Assembly (NCBI GenBank): GCA_047967505.1
Contig: CM106540.1
Direction: 5' to 3' (one strand)
Length of the DNA stretch: 64,000 bases
Source: Dipteris shenzhenensis
Taxonomy: Eukaryota; Polypodiophyta; Polypodiopsida; Gleicheniales
Numbering within the stretch: the stretch's first letter is position 1; every line of letters begins with the position of its first letter. Below the pieces are notes generated by a model. That model was given only the letters and a program-made list of their open reading frames with translations. It was not told the origin of the DNA and made no database searches. Made by a program: the position numbers and the translations under genes. Below, piece after piece: positions 44,506 through 55,196 of the stretch.

Positions 44506-45217
44506 CACTGCAGCTAGCGCTTAAGGCGCTAGCTGCAGGCAAATGCAAATAACAAAAAGCTTAAATGGAAAGAAGAGGAAGCACTTACCTGTAAAAGTAT
44601 GTCCCGCTCGGTGTAGTGGACTGGGCCCACAAAAGAGAGACTATGTCCCGCTCGGTGTAGTGGACTGGCCCTACAAAAGAGAGAAAACAACCCATTTTTT
44701 CAAATAAGATGTTAGTGGAAAGAGGAGATCACAAAAGCAACTTCTTGAAAGGAGACAAGGAAAGAGAAGATTGAGGAGACAAGGAAAGGAGGAGATTGAG
44801 GAGAAGAGAAGGAAGAGAAATACATAAAGAAGAGGTGAGTTACTTTCTTTCTTTCTTGAAATTTCGTTTTTTGTTTGAATCCTTTCTAATCAAGCATGAA
44901 AACTAGTTTAAAACTTTAGCAATACAAGTAGAAACACTCACAAAACCAAAGCTAACAAACAAACAACCTACATTGTTGAAAAAAACTCACCTTTTGAAGA
45001 ACTTTCTTTCTGGAAACCAAAGAGGGAAAAAGGAGAGAGAGGGTGCACAAGAGGTAGGAGGAGGGTGAGGAGTGGGAAATAGGGTAGGAGGTTGCTTGGA
45101 ATAGATGGGAGGTCAGTGAAAATAGGTGGGAGGAGATTTTGGAGAGCTTAGTTTAGAGATTAGGAAAGCTTTGAGCAAAACGCCGTGGGTTTCGGCGTTT
45201 CGGGTTTTAACCCACAG
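44506..45217 (-). mobile_element. 5' leader exon and intron of the second ORF (element B)
   Basis: The minus strand from 45217 reads TTAAAACCCGAAACGCCGAA, then a CT-rich leader, then TCTTTTGTAGGGCCAGT (acceptor), the exon words CACTACACCGAGCGGGACAT, and a donor TTTTACAG|GTAAGT near 44590. The exon words are partly duplicated on the other side (44638-44675). This matches 31269-31920 of element C. A 13-bp perfect stem CTGCAGCTAGCGC/GCGCTAGCTGCAG lies at about 44507-44536. Confidence 0.65.
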
Positions 45218-45349
45218 CGTCGCTATATAGCGACGCTTATTCGTCGCTATATAGCGACGTTTTTAATTGAAAACGTCGCTATATAGCGACGCTTTCAATT
45301 AAAATCGTCGCTATATAGCGACGGAACAGAGCGTCGCTATATAGCGACG
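45218..45349. promoter_or_regulatory. Central array of five perfect 18-bp palindromes
   Basis: CGTCGCTATATAGCGACG is found at 45218, 45242, 45274, 45306 and 45332, all perfect. Spacings are 24, 32, 32 and 26 bp. AATTGAAAA and TTTCAATT flank the third copy and enlarge it. The array lies between the divergent second ORF and TNP2 gene. It could be a transposase-binding array, a bidirectional promoter, or both. Palindromes of the same type recur at the element ends. Confidence 0.85.
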
Positions 45350-45583
45350 CTTACTGTTTGTTTTTTAATGAGGCCTCTTGTGACTCAAACATGCTATGCC
45401 TATAATTGTCAATATCTCCTCTTACTACACAGCCTTACTATATAGGATTTTTTGTTTCAATCCTTACTATATAGCGATGTCATTCTTTTTATATAGCCTC
45501 AAGAGAAGCTCAAATTAAACATGCTATGCTCATAATTGTGTACATCTCCTCTTCATGCTTATGTTTTGGTTTTATAAGTGTAG
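45350..45583 (+). promoter_or_regulatory. Upstream region of the TNP2 gene
   Basis: A duplicated phrase CTCAAACATGCTATGCCTATAATTGT (about 45386 and 45515) and CTTACTATATAG words lie between the palindromes and the ATG at 45584. The sequence just before the ATG ends TAAGTGTAG, a possible splice acceptor. Confidence 0.35.
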
Positions 45584-48131
45584 ATGGAAGGGATGAGTGG
45601 AAGCTCATCCGATGATGCGCCAACGCCCGGGAGCACGAAGTGGCTTACGGAGAGGTTATATTGTCATTGCACTCATTGCAAGCGAGAAGTACGACATCAA
45701 CGTCGTATTATCATGCGCCACTTGCGGATGTATGGGGAGGAGCCGGAACCAGTACCCCCCGTTGGTGTTGCACATGTTGATGGATCATCGGTAAGTCAAA
45801 GCTATTTAAGTTCGCAATCTTATTGTATACCCGGAATTAGAAGATCTTCTATTTACACGAATGAGCTTATGACAGGATGACGAGGGTGACGAGGGTACAC
45901 ATATACCTTCTCACTTTCAACAAGACTATAGTCTCCCAGATGACGACGAGGGTATGGTCGACATGATGGATTCCATTTTTAGGGGCACTACATCCCACGT
46001 ACACGTGATGTCAGAGTCTGAGGTGAAAATGCGAGAGTTGCAATCAACACAATTGTACGAGGGTGCCAGGATGTCTAAACTACGTGCTTGTCTCTCAATC
46101 TTGAATCTACAAGTACAGTATGGGTGGTCGGATACAAGTGTCTCGGCCTTAATGAGGTTAGCCCTTGCATTAATTTGATTGACTCATTATTTGGATATTG
46201 TTTGTTTTGAGAATCATCATTTGGATAGTGTCTTTGTCATAGGTTGCTCCAAAAGATGTTGCCTGCACCAAATACCATGCCCGCATCAAGAGATGAAGCG
46301 AAAAAGATGCTAACAATGGTGGGTATGGATTATGATACCATCCATGCTTGCCGTAATGATTGTATTCTCTTTCGTCGTGAGCATGGAGATTTGGCTAGTT
46401 GTCCAAAGTGTGGGGAACAACGATATAGAGATGACTTGCAGGGTGAGAGGATACCGATAAAGGTCTTAAGACACTTTCCCATCATTGCAAGAATACAACA
46501 CATGTTTCGATGCAAATCCATAGCGGAGTTGATGACATGGCATGCATCTCATCGGTCCACTGATCACACATTGAGGATTCCCGCAGATTGTGTGGCTTGG
46601 AAGCACATAGATAATCAGTGGCCGGACTTTGCGAGAGAGCCACGCAACTTACATCTTGGGCTAGCCATGGATGGCGTGAATCCTTTCGGGTTACGCTCGA
46701 CATCTTGGTCGACATGGCCCATAGTCGTGGTGAATTACAATATCCCACCATGGCTAACAATAAAAAAGGGACACCTCATGCTTGCACTACTTGTGCCAGG
46801 AAAGTACAAGGCAAGAAACATGGACGTGTACATGGCACCTTTGATAGAGGAGTTACAGATATTATGGAGAGGAGTGCAGGTCTTTGATATTTCCAGAGCT
46901 CCTAGGCATACCAATGATATTTCCGTCAGGGGTATCTTGATGTGGACCATGCATGACTACCCAGGATATGGAGAGTGCGCAGGTACGTGGTTATGTCTTT
47001 ACATGTACAATGAGGGATTATGCTTTTTTTACTCTCTTTTGCACGCATGTCTTGTACTAACATATTCATGCACGCATGCAGGGCTTGCTACAAGTGGGTA
47101 CCATGCTTGTCCTGTTTGTGGACCTGCTCTGAAATCGCTTGCACGCTACTCCAAACACATGAGGAAAAATGTTTATGAAGGTCATGCTCGATACCTTCCG
47201 CTCGACCATCTCGCACGTGGAGGTCAGCTTGATCCACCACCATCATATTTAAAAGCAAGTGATTGGATTCAAGCTTGGAGGGAGAATGGAGAGGAACCTC
47301 CTCCTGGTATGAAGAGGCTATCGATCTTTCACGAGCTTCCTTATTGGGGTCAGTTACAAATCAATCATCTCTTGGATCCCATGCATATCTTTAAGAATGT
47401 GGGGGCTACCATTTGGGCACACTTGGTTGGTTCCAAGGACTCGAGAGGAGTGCGAGAAGACTTGCGTGCTATGAATAGGATGTCTCGTTTGTGGCCCCAA
47501 GTGCATGCTTCAGGAAAAGTTGTCCTCCCGAAAGCAACGTGGATCCTCTCTACGAGGGAGGAGGCAGCGATCAAGGCAGACATTGCCTCTTTTCAAACAC
47601 CGACAGGGTACATGCGTTGCTTGAAAGGAGCATTTTCAAAGGACAATAAGCTTAGTGGCCTCAAGTCCCATGATTGGCACAAGGTCTTACAGGTATTCTA
47701 AGTAGAATTAGTGTACCGATAATAGTGATGCATTAGCGTAATTATTATTATGTTATATTGTTGACAAGATTTCATTGTTGCTTTGATAGTTCATCCTTCC
47801 AATTACAATAAAAGGGTGCTTACAAGAAGATGTTAGAAATGCTATATTCAAGATCTGTGGTATTGTGAGGTATGCTTACTATCAATTCGCATTATCTATT
47901 TTCTTCATGGACATGTGAAATAGGTGGATATCTCAAATATCTTACATATGCATGGACATGTGAAATAGGTGGATATCTCAAAAAGAGATCTCTATATCGA
48001 GCATCGAGAAGGCTAGGGTGGAATCCATCGAAGCCGTATGCTTGCTTGAGAAGCACTTTCCCTCAAGCATTATGACAACTCAAGTCCACTTGCTTGTGCA
48101 CATAGTTGATGAGGTGGAAACCAAAGCATAG
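45584..48131 (+). pseudogene. CACTA TNP2 transposase, nearly complete but 3' truncated (element B)
   Basis: Exons are 45584-45790, 45878-46156, 46243-46982, 47082-47692, 47790-47869 and 47969-48131, all with GT-AG introns. The N-terminus has a Cys/His cluster (CHCTHCKREVRHQRRIIMRHL). GWSDTSVSALMRLLQKMLP and YDTIHACRNDCILFRREH then CPKCG lead into Transposase_21: NPFGLRSTSWSTWPIVVVNY, WLTIKKGHLMLALLVPG, CPVCGP, NHLLDPMHIFKNVGATIW and MRCLKGAFSKD. DUF4218 starts with CLLEKHFPSS and VHLLVHIVDEV, then homology stops near 48115, so most of DUF4218 and all of DUF4216 are lost. The frame does not carry cleanly from exon 1 to exon 2; about 2 nt seem to be missing near 45898. Without the C-terminus it is probably inactive. 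Confidence 0.85.
47906..47980. repeat. 45-bp tandem duplication covering a splice acceptor
   Basis: CATGGACATGTGAAATAGGT and the following GGATATCTCA occur at 47906 and 47951, so the acceptor GAAATAG of the DUF4218 exon exists twice. Confidence 0.85.
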
Positions 48132-48870
48132 CTAGCTATTACTCAAATTTGAAATGAAGGAAAATGGGCCTACTCAATATCGATATATCATCTTGACATT
48201 CCTAAACATGGTTTCATATGTAGATGGCCAAGACTATGGTCACTAAAAAGGAAATTTGTCCTTAGAATCTCTAAATATATCTCCCCCCACATAGTTGTGC
48301 ATGCCTAACATTCCTTATTAGCAAGTTGTTGATTGTGTGCTCTATTTAGAAACATGTATGAGACCTAAAATTCCATATCTTACAAGTCAAGTATCTCATC
48401 ACATTCAAGACACAATGGAGCAACTTTTTTGTTACTTGTCTCAAGCCGAGATGTAGGCATTAATTATTTAGACTCAAATTATCCTATTCCTTAGGGTTGG
48501 TCAGATGTAGATTATGGGGGTGAGGTCGACTCATGCAAGTCAACTTTGGATCATGTTAATGTTTTTTGATTATGTGGTACTTCAAAGTACAAATATAATC
48601 TCTCTCTTCAACTTTGAAGAAAAATAAATATTCATCCTTGCCAATATTAGAAGTCATTCAAATTCACTTTTTAGTCTTGATATAGTGGACTTTTAGTGGT
48701 TCTTCTACATTGAATTCATGTTTGATTCCTCAAAGATTACAAACCTTGGAAACACACATACAAGAAACTAAACATAACCAAACAAAAATAAAACGTAATT
48801 TGAACTAAAAGACTCTAAACCTAACTAAACTTAGATTAAAAAATCAGAAGCTAACATTAGGTTAATTGAA
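48132..48870. other. Spacer, nothing recognised
   Basis: AT-rich sequence with no transposon hallmark. Element B loses homology at about 48115 without a recognisable CACTA terminus. Confidence 0.5.
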
Positions 48871-49390
48871 TCAATGGACCTCTCATCCATCACCCTGATC
48901 CCATTGCTCCCATCACTCACCTCTCTCATCACTCATTGCTTTCATCTTCCCTAATCCCATCACCCCCATTTCTCACCCATTTCCCTACTCAATCGACCTC
49001 TCATCCATCACCCTAATCCCATTCCTCCAATCACTCAGCTCATCACTCATTGCTTTTGTTAGCCCTAATCTTTGCATCACCCCCATTGCTCACCACTATC
49101 TATACTATATCCCATTGCCCATAGTCTCTATGCCCTATCCCATCGATTGTGTCACTCTTCAATTATCTCTAATTTTTAGATCATATTGCTTATAACTCTC
49201 AATGCTCACTACTACCTATGCTCATATCTCTCACACCTCTCACAACTCAGTGTCACTCACAAATGTCATCGCTCATACTCTTGTTTCTCTCTGATTGCTC
49301 ATATCTCTCTATGCACACAAGTCTCTATGCTCACATATCTCTATTCTCACATCTCTATGTGCACACAAGTCTCTATCACCCTCATAAAAT
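48871..49390. repeat. 118-bp tandem duplication and CT-rich tract
   Basis: Units 48871-48988 and 48989-49106 share GACCTCTCATCCATCACCCT and ATCACTCATTGCTTT. From 49190 to 49390 CTCATATCTCTC and CACACAAGTCTCTATG phrases repeat. Confidence 0.75.
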
Positions 49391-50740
49391 CAAATTCAAA
49401 AAATGGAAGTTTCTTTATGAAAAGGGGAGAACTTAGTTGTTTCTCACTCATCTTCAGGTTACAACTTCAATTTGGAAAGAAACTAAAAGCGTTGAATATT
49501 TGAAAACAAAATTGAACTTTTTTAAGATTAAATTATATATTTAAAGTCCTTGATTTATTTTATTTTTAATGAAACTTTTTCATGGTCCATGACCTCCAAT
49601 ATCAATCAAGTGGTTAATTTGATCCTAAGTGCCCAAGAGTTGATATCCTTGGATGTCAAATCTTGAGAGCTTAGTGTCAAATGAGGAAAGGAATCTATCT
49701 AGGCATTAACAGGGCCTTGAAAGGCTAATGATTAGTAGGTTCATGTAATGTAAGAGGAGAAACTCAACGATGAGGCATAGAATGAAGTCAAAGAAGGAGA
49801 GGCCTTAATTTATGTGAATGGTAGATAATAGAAGAATAATAAGGATGCTTAAAATCATTAAGTTGGTGGAAATTCTCAAAGAAAACCAAGATATGAAAAG
49901 TACAATGCTAGTGCTTCCAAAGCTATAGTTCCAACTATACTTTCTAGAAAAGGGTGTCTCCTCTAAAGAAGAAAAGGATAAAAGTACTCATACAAGAAAC
50001 TATAAGGTAAAGATGAAGAAGTAGAAGATATAATGGTGAGATGACCTCAATGCATAAACTCTAGCCCAAAGACCCTAAAGAAAAAATGATTATATGGCAG
50101 ATGTATGGTGTACATATATATATATGTATGTACTTCCCCATAAGCACTTTGAAGACACGAGCCACATAATCAAAGGCACAAAAGACATAGATTTCTATAC
50201 TTACTTAAGTGTGCTTCTACATTAGGAAAAAAGGGAGCTCATTTTGGGGGCTTTTAGGGTTTGGGACAAATGTCTCTCAGCCAATGAGGAGAAGTCCAAT
50301 GTAACATATAAATTCCACACAAAAAAGGAAAAATTATGAAAACAAAATAGTACTTTATGTTGCTACAAACATGTGGCATTAATGAGAATATATTTTTTTA
50401 TTCTTTTATGGTTTTCCTATCCTATCAAGAGATGTGGACTCAAAATCGAAATAGAGCTCCATTCTAAAACCTTCCCACATAGTGACCCAAAATAACCATC
50501 TACTTTCTCTTGTTCTCAGGTGCCATTCTCTCTTCAATAAGCATTCCTTTACTTTCGCCACGAGCTATTCCATTCTCTCTTAGACAATTATCATTCCTCC
50601 TTGCATTATTGTTGGTGTCATGCTCTTAAACTTTCAGGACAATAAGCTTTTTCACCTTTCATTTGCTTGTTCTCAGTTTCGTGTATTTTTTTTTAAAACG
50701 TCGATTAATTTGGGCAAAATACTTCAGAGTGATAAAATAT
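49391..50740. other. Spacer, nothing recognised
   Basis: AT-rich, with a TATATATATATG tract near 50115. No assignable protein in any frame. Confidence 0.5.
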
Positions 50741-50748
50741 AATGTCTG

Positions 50749-52040
50749 ATTATTTTGTTGTGTGTTTCTTTGACTTCACAGATATTAAAGTGAGGATTTC
50801 AGATGACAACCAAAAACTATGGTCGTGCCACTACGAAACGGTTTGTCGCTCTACTTGGCAAAGATGTGGATGTATAACGTATCTCTTTTGCATGAAGACC
50901 TCCCTCATTGATCTCATGTGTAGAAGTTTCCAATACTATGACTATGGATGGTAGCTGGAAAAGGATATCAGTGGCAAAAGGAGCGTGGCAGGAGAAAGCA
51001 ACAATCAACTAACACTTTTCTAGCTTCTTGGAAGGGCAAAGTGAAAGATTTTAGAGTCAAAAAAGAAGGCACAAAAAGCATAAGAGAGGTTTAGATACAA
51101 CATGTTTACATGCATCGAGAATTTGTATTGCGAGATTATCCTTCTTATCTTCCACACCATAGACCCAATTGTAAGTGTATTTGTATAATGAAATAATTGA
51201 AACAAAAGAATTGTTGCTTTCTATTACAGACAGTATCTTTGTTTTGGTTCAGATATATATCCCTCATCATATGAAGAGTGGCAACCAATGGAGTGCATCT
51301 TGGGATTCTTTGATGCTTTACATGGTGCTATTAGGGAGCTATAGTACAAAGGTACAAAATCAACAAAGCTGGCTGAATTGGGTGTATTCTTTTATGATCA
51401 CTTTTATCAATTGATGGACAATGCTCACCCACATAGTTTATTAAAAAATCAAGATCTCCTAGTGTGGAATATAGTTGATTGGCCAGTCCTTGATGGTAGC
51501 ATCACAGAGCCAAACTATTTTCTGAAGTATAGCATTTCTTGAAACCAAATATTGCTACCAGAATAGTTAAAATCAAAGTTTTCATGCCACTTACAGTTTT
51601 TGTAGAACTTTTGAGGATTATCCAGTTAAAGTTTGTAAGTTAATGTTGACTTTTAGAGAAAAAGGATATGATGAAATTCCAATTCCAAAATTTTTGGATA
51701 ATGGTTGGGATAGAATGGTGGCCAACAATGTGTATTGTGCAGTTGCTCATAACTCCATCAACATTAAGTACATGATTGCCTTGCAAAACTTTATCTTCTC
51801 TTTTTACTATAAATGCAGAAGGATGATAGGCACAAAATTTTTGGCAATGGACCAAGACGAGAGTTCTTCGGGTCCAATAATTGAAACAAATGTTATTGAG
51901 AATGACATCCTTCTAACATCCATCTCACTGGAACAATGTTGCACTCTCTCTCAATTACGCAATGACATTATTATGGAGACTAAGAATAATATCTACAAAG
52001 AATTTTCATTAATTTTGAGCAACAAGAAAGTAAGTTGATT
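50749..52040 (+). pseudogene. Decayed spliced gene of unknown family
   Basis: A strong acceptor (GACTTCACAG near 50780) leads to a frame reading MTTKNYGRATTKRFVALLGK and SNTMTMDGSWKRISVAKGAW. Later stretches include a 131-codon open segment 51643-52038 with EIPIPKFLDNGWDRMVANNV, IGTKFLAMDQDESSSGP and LSQLRNDIIMETKNNIYKEF. Stops separate the parts. I do not recognise the protein. Confidence 0.35.
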
Positions 52041-52353
52041 TCCACCCTGTGTTCCTCCAAAATATATTCTCTTTACATTTGCATGATACATTCATCTATC
52101 ACTTCTAAAGTTCTAGTATTGCAAAAAAATTATTTTTGCAGATACTACAAAGTAGCGAAAGCAAATTTCAATGCAAGGACATTGTAAATAGAACAATTGA
52201 GATAATTTAAAGCTATTGACTCCACGTATTTCTTGCATTCCAAAAAAATTGTATGACAAGTGATGTATTAATACAAAATGAGTACAAGTATCATGTGTTT
52301 TCTACTATTGCTCAAAATCTTTATCTTGACTTTTATGCAGTGGAGACTCCTTC

Positions 52354-52881
52354 TAAGAACAGTTGTCTTTAGCTTCTTCAACATGCTGTTTAGGCGCTAC
52401 CACTATATATCCTCCTGATGACCTTGAATCATCAATGGGCTTGATATTGGCCTATTGCAATCATATTGCCTCCTCGTGCATTGACTCGAACTCGTGTTGC
52501 TTTGATGTCTCTACCTTCTCATTCATGGGCTCGGGCTCTCATGTTGTTTTCATGTCCCTGCCTCGACTCGATCTTTTTCGGTAGCTCTGCTTGGAAAGGA
52601 TCAACTAGGGCTTCTCCTTCCACATCCTTTGAAAATTGTTCCAACATGTCATCAACACCAACACCTTCTAGAATATCTTCAAGATTTCTAGCAACAAGAA
52701 CATTTTTGTTGGCCTCCTCAACCTCTTGTTCAACCCAGAGATATTGAAGCCCTTTTGAGCCCTCTCCTACATGGAATGTTTGGTCTGGTGTTGGAGAAGG
52801 GGAAGAGACCTCCAGCAGCTTCAAAATTGTCTTTGCTCTTAAGCTATTTACATATTTAGAGCCAAAACTATCCTCTTTCAT
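52354..52881 (-). pseudogene. Acidic protein remnant of unknown family
   Basis: After the acceptor TTTAAATTGCAG, the ATG at 52881 opens MKEDSFGSKYVNSLRAKTIL, continuing with NLEDILEGVGVDDMLEQFSK to 52519. A shift then gives EPMNEKVETSKQHEFES and SRSSGGYIVVAPKQHVEEAK to about 52354, with two in-frame stops. The composition is acidic and helical. The family is unknown. Confidence 0.4.
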
Positions 52882-52889
52882 CTGCAATT

Positions 52890-53400
52890 TAAAAAATTTT
52901 AATTTTTCAATCTTTTTTGTACTAATGCATTGAATTTGAAACTTCTTGAAGAGTATGCAATAAAAATGCTTACAAATTCAAGTTGTATCTTTAAAAGTAT
53001 GTGTCCATCATATATTTTGCACTTATTAAAGTGCTCCTACCACAAGACAAAGGATCCTCCTATTGTGGCGTTTGTTTTATCAAAATAGAATGCTAAGATG
53101 TATATTGGACTAGAAGAGTGCCAAAATAAGAGAGAGATACAAATAAGTGACTATGATTACTGTACCTTACATTGCTTGAACTGAATCTAACATCTTCAAA
53201 TTTGGGTTACGAAGGTCTACTACATCCATTAGTCTTTTGAGGCAATTGCAATGGGAATTAAGGTTGGGGGAATGCATACTATTAAATTAAATTGGGCAAC
53301 AAAATATAAAGTCCTACAAAATGGAATTTGTATTGAGAGTGCTTCTTTTTAGTATATCGCAAACAACCACCGTGCTGGTTTTATTAAATTGTTTTTGTAA
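52890..53400. other. Spacer, nothing recognised
   Basis: AT-rich sequence upstream of the minus-strand remnant. No feature is seen. Confidence 0.45.
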
Positions 53401-54263
53401 ATCCCAAACAATAAAATCCATACTTGTTTTTAGTATATCCCAACTACCACTGTGCTAGTTTCCCATAATGAATCCACACATCCTACAAATCCATTCATCT
53501 TGTAATAATAGAAGCAAAGCACTACGCTGGTGGTTGTTAATATCCTAGTGCAAACCAACCACCACGATGGCGATAACTTATCCTACACTAATCTTGCACT
53601 ACTACCGACACTACTACTACTGTGCTATCCTAAAATTTGTTGCACAGTGCTATACTAAAATAGTGCCCTTTAGATTGTTTATCATTTTGTTAACCGTCAG
53701 ATTTCATCCCATGCTTGCTTTTGGTATATCCCAACAACCACAGCACTGATTTCCCATAATGAATCCATTCATCTTGTAATAATAGAAGCAAACCACCATT
53801 CTTGTGGTTGTTCATATCCTAGTGCAACTAGCCACCATGCTAGCGATAGCTTATCCTACACTAATCTTGCACTACTACCGTGCTATCCCTACACTACTTC
53901 CGTGCTATCCCTATACTACTGCCATGCTATCCTAAAATTTGTTGCATAGTGCTAGTACCCTTTAGATTGGTTATAGTTAACTATTAGATTTCAACCACCG
54001 AGCTACTTAAAACATTTAAGTACTAACATGGAGGCAGGTCGATACAAAATCAGGTATTACAAGAACCATGAGAATATCCACAAGTTCAAGTACTACCATG
54101 CTATCCTAAAATTTGTTGCATAGTGCTGGTACCCTTTAGATTGGTTATAGTTAACTGTCAGATTTCAACCACCGAGCTACTTAAAACATTTAAGTACTAA
54201 CATGGAGGCAGGTCGATACAAAATCAGGTATTATGAGAACCATGAGAATATCCACAAGTTCAA
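53401..54263. repeat. Nested tandem duplications (~290 bp and ~174 bp)
   Basis: A ~290-bp unit occurs twice (about 53422-53712 and 53713-53990), with shared AATGAATCCATTCATCTTGT and TTATCCTACACTAATCTTGC. Its end is part of a 174-bp unit repeated almost unchanged at 53922-54095 and 54096-54263. ACTACTACCGTGCTATCC-like words multiply inside it. Confidence 0.85.
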
Positions 54264-54909
54264 GAAATTATATTTTAAAACACAACGACCTTTTTCTTTT
54301 TCAAGTAAATTCTAGACTCCCAACTATCTTATCAGCCTCTCTATAGCAAGCATCTCCCAACTCTTGAAACGAGTCTCCTACACAATGGTAGACCTCTTCA
54401 CACACTCGGATTACACACACTGCTTGCTTGACTCTACTAACTTATACACCCATAGTAATTCCTCCTTTCACTAGGGGTCCTCTTCATCCTGGTCTTTGTG
54501 CTCTATATATCTTCGTGCCTCTATCATGTCTAGCTAAAAGAAACCTACATCATGAGCTTAAGTACCTTAAAGAAGTAGAAAAAACACTAGCCAGGGAAAT
54601 TAATATTCACCATCTGTGCCAATTCCAAGTAATACACCCACCACCAAAGCATGTCCTACTTGCAGCTATTTTCCTCCTTCTCCGGGTTTTAATTCTGCAA
54701 GGATGGCATCCAACATTGTTTTTAGATAGAACAAAAGCATTCCAAAGTCTTTTGGGTATGCCATAGATTCGTAGTAGGTGGATCGGTGTACAGAGTTTGG
54801 ATCGGTGTACAGAGTTTTGGGGCTAGATTTCAAAATGGGCTTTTAGTTGTGTCTGCACTACACTTAAATAGGGAGAGAGTTCATTGAGCTTGACCTTCTC
54901 ATTCTTCAG
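54264..54909. other. Spacer with short unassigned ORFs
   Basis: A plus-strand open stretch (about 54530-54766, LKYLKEVEKTLAREINIHHL and HVLLAAIFLLLRVLILQGW) has no clear ATG context or family. CGGTGTACAGAGTTTGGAT is doubled near 54783. Confidence 0.35.
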
Positions 54910-55080
54910 TCTCATGTTAGTTGTCTAATCTAAATCTTTCGTTTCACAGTAGTTGTCTAATCAAAATTTTTCGTCTCACATTAGTTTCCTAATCAAAATC
55001 TTTCAGTCTCACATTAGTGATGTAATCAAAATCTTTCATCTCACATTACTTGTCAAATCAAATCTTTCATCTCATTATTA
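54910..55080. repeat. ~32-bp tandem repeat, five units
   Basis: Units at about 54910, 54942, 54974, 55007 and 55039 share CTCACATTAGTTGTCTAATC and AAAATCTTTC. Confidence 0.9.
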
Positions 55081-55196
55081 TCTTCGCGTTGGCGTGGATC
55101 AAAGGACACTATCTAGTGACATAGCTGAGAAAACATTGCCCAAGTAAACTCTAAAGAAGATTAACAATTCAATAGATTACACACATATTACATAGA

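Noticed and set aside
45350-45480. CACTA-type terminus next to the central palindromes
   Set aside because: CTTACTACACAG and similar words are present, but no match to the CACTAC...TTCCGACG terminus was found, so I keep one element with a central array.
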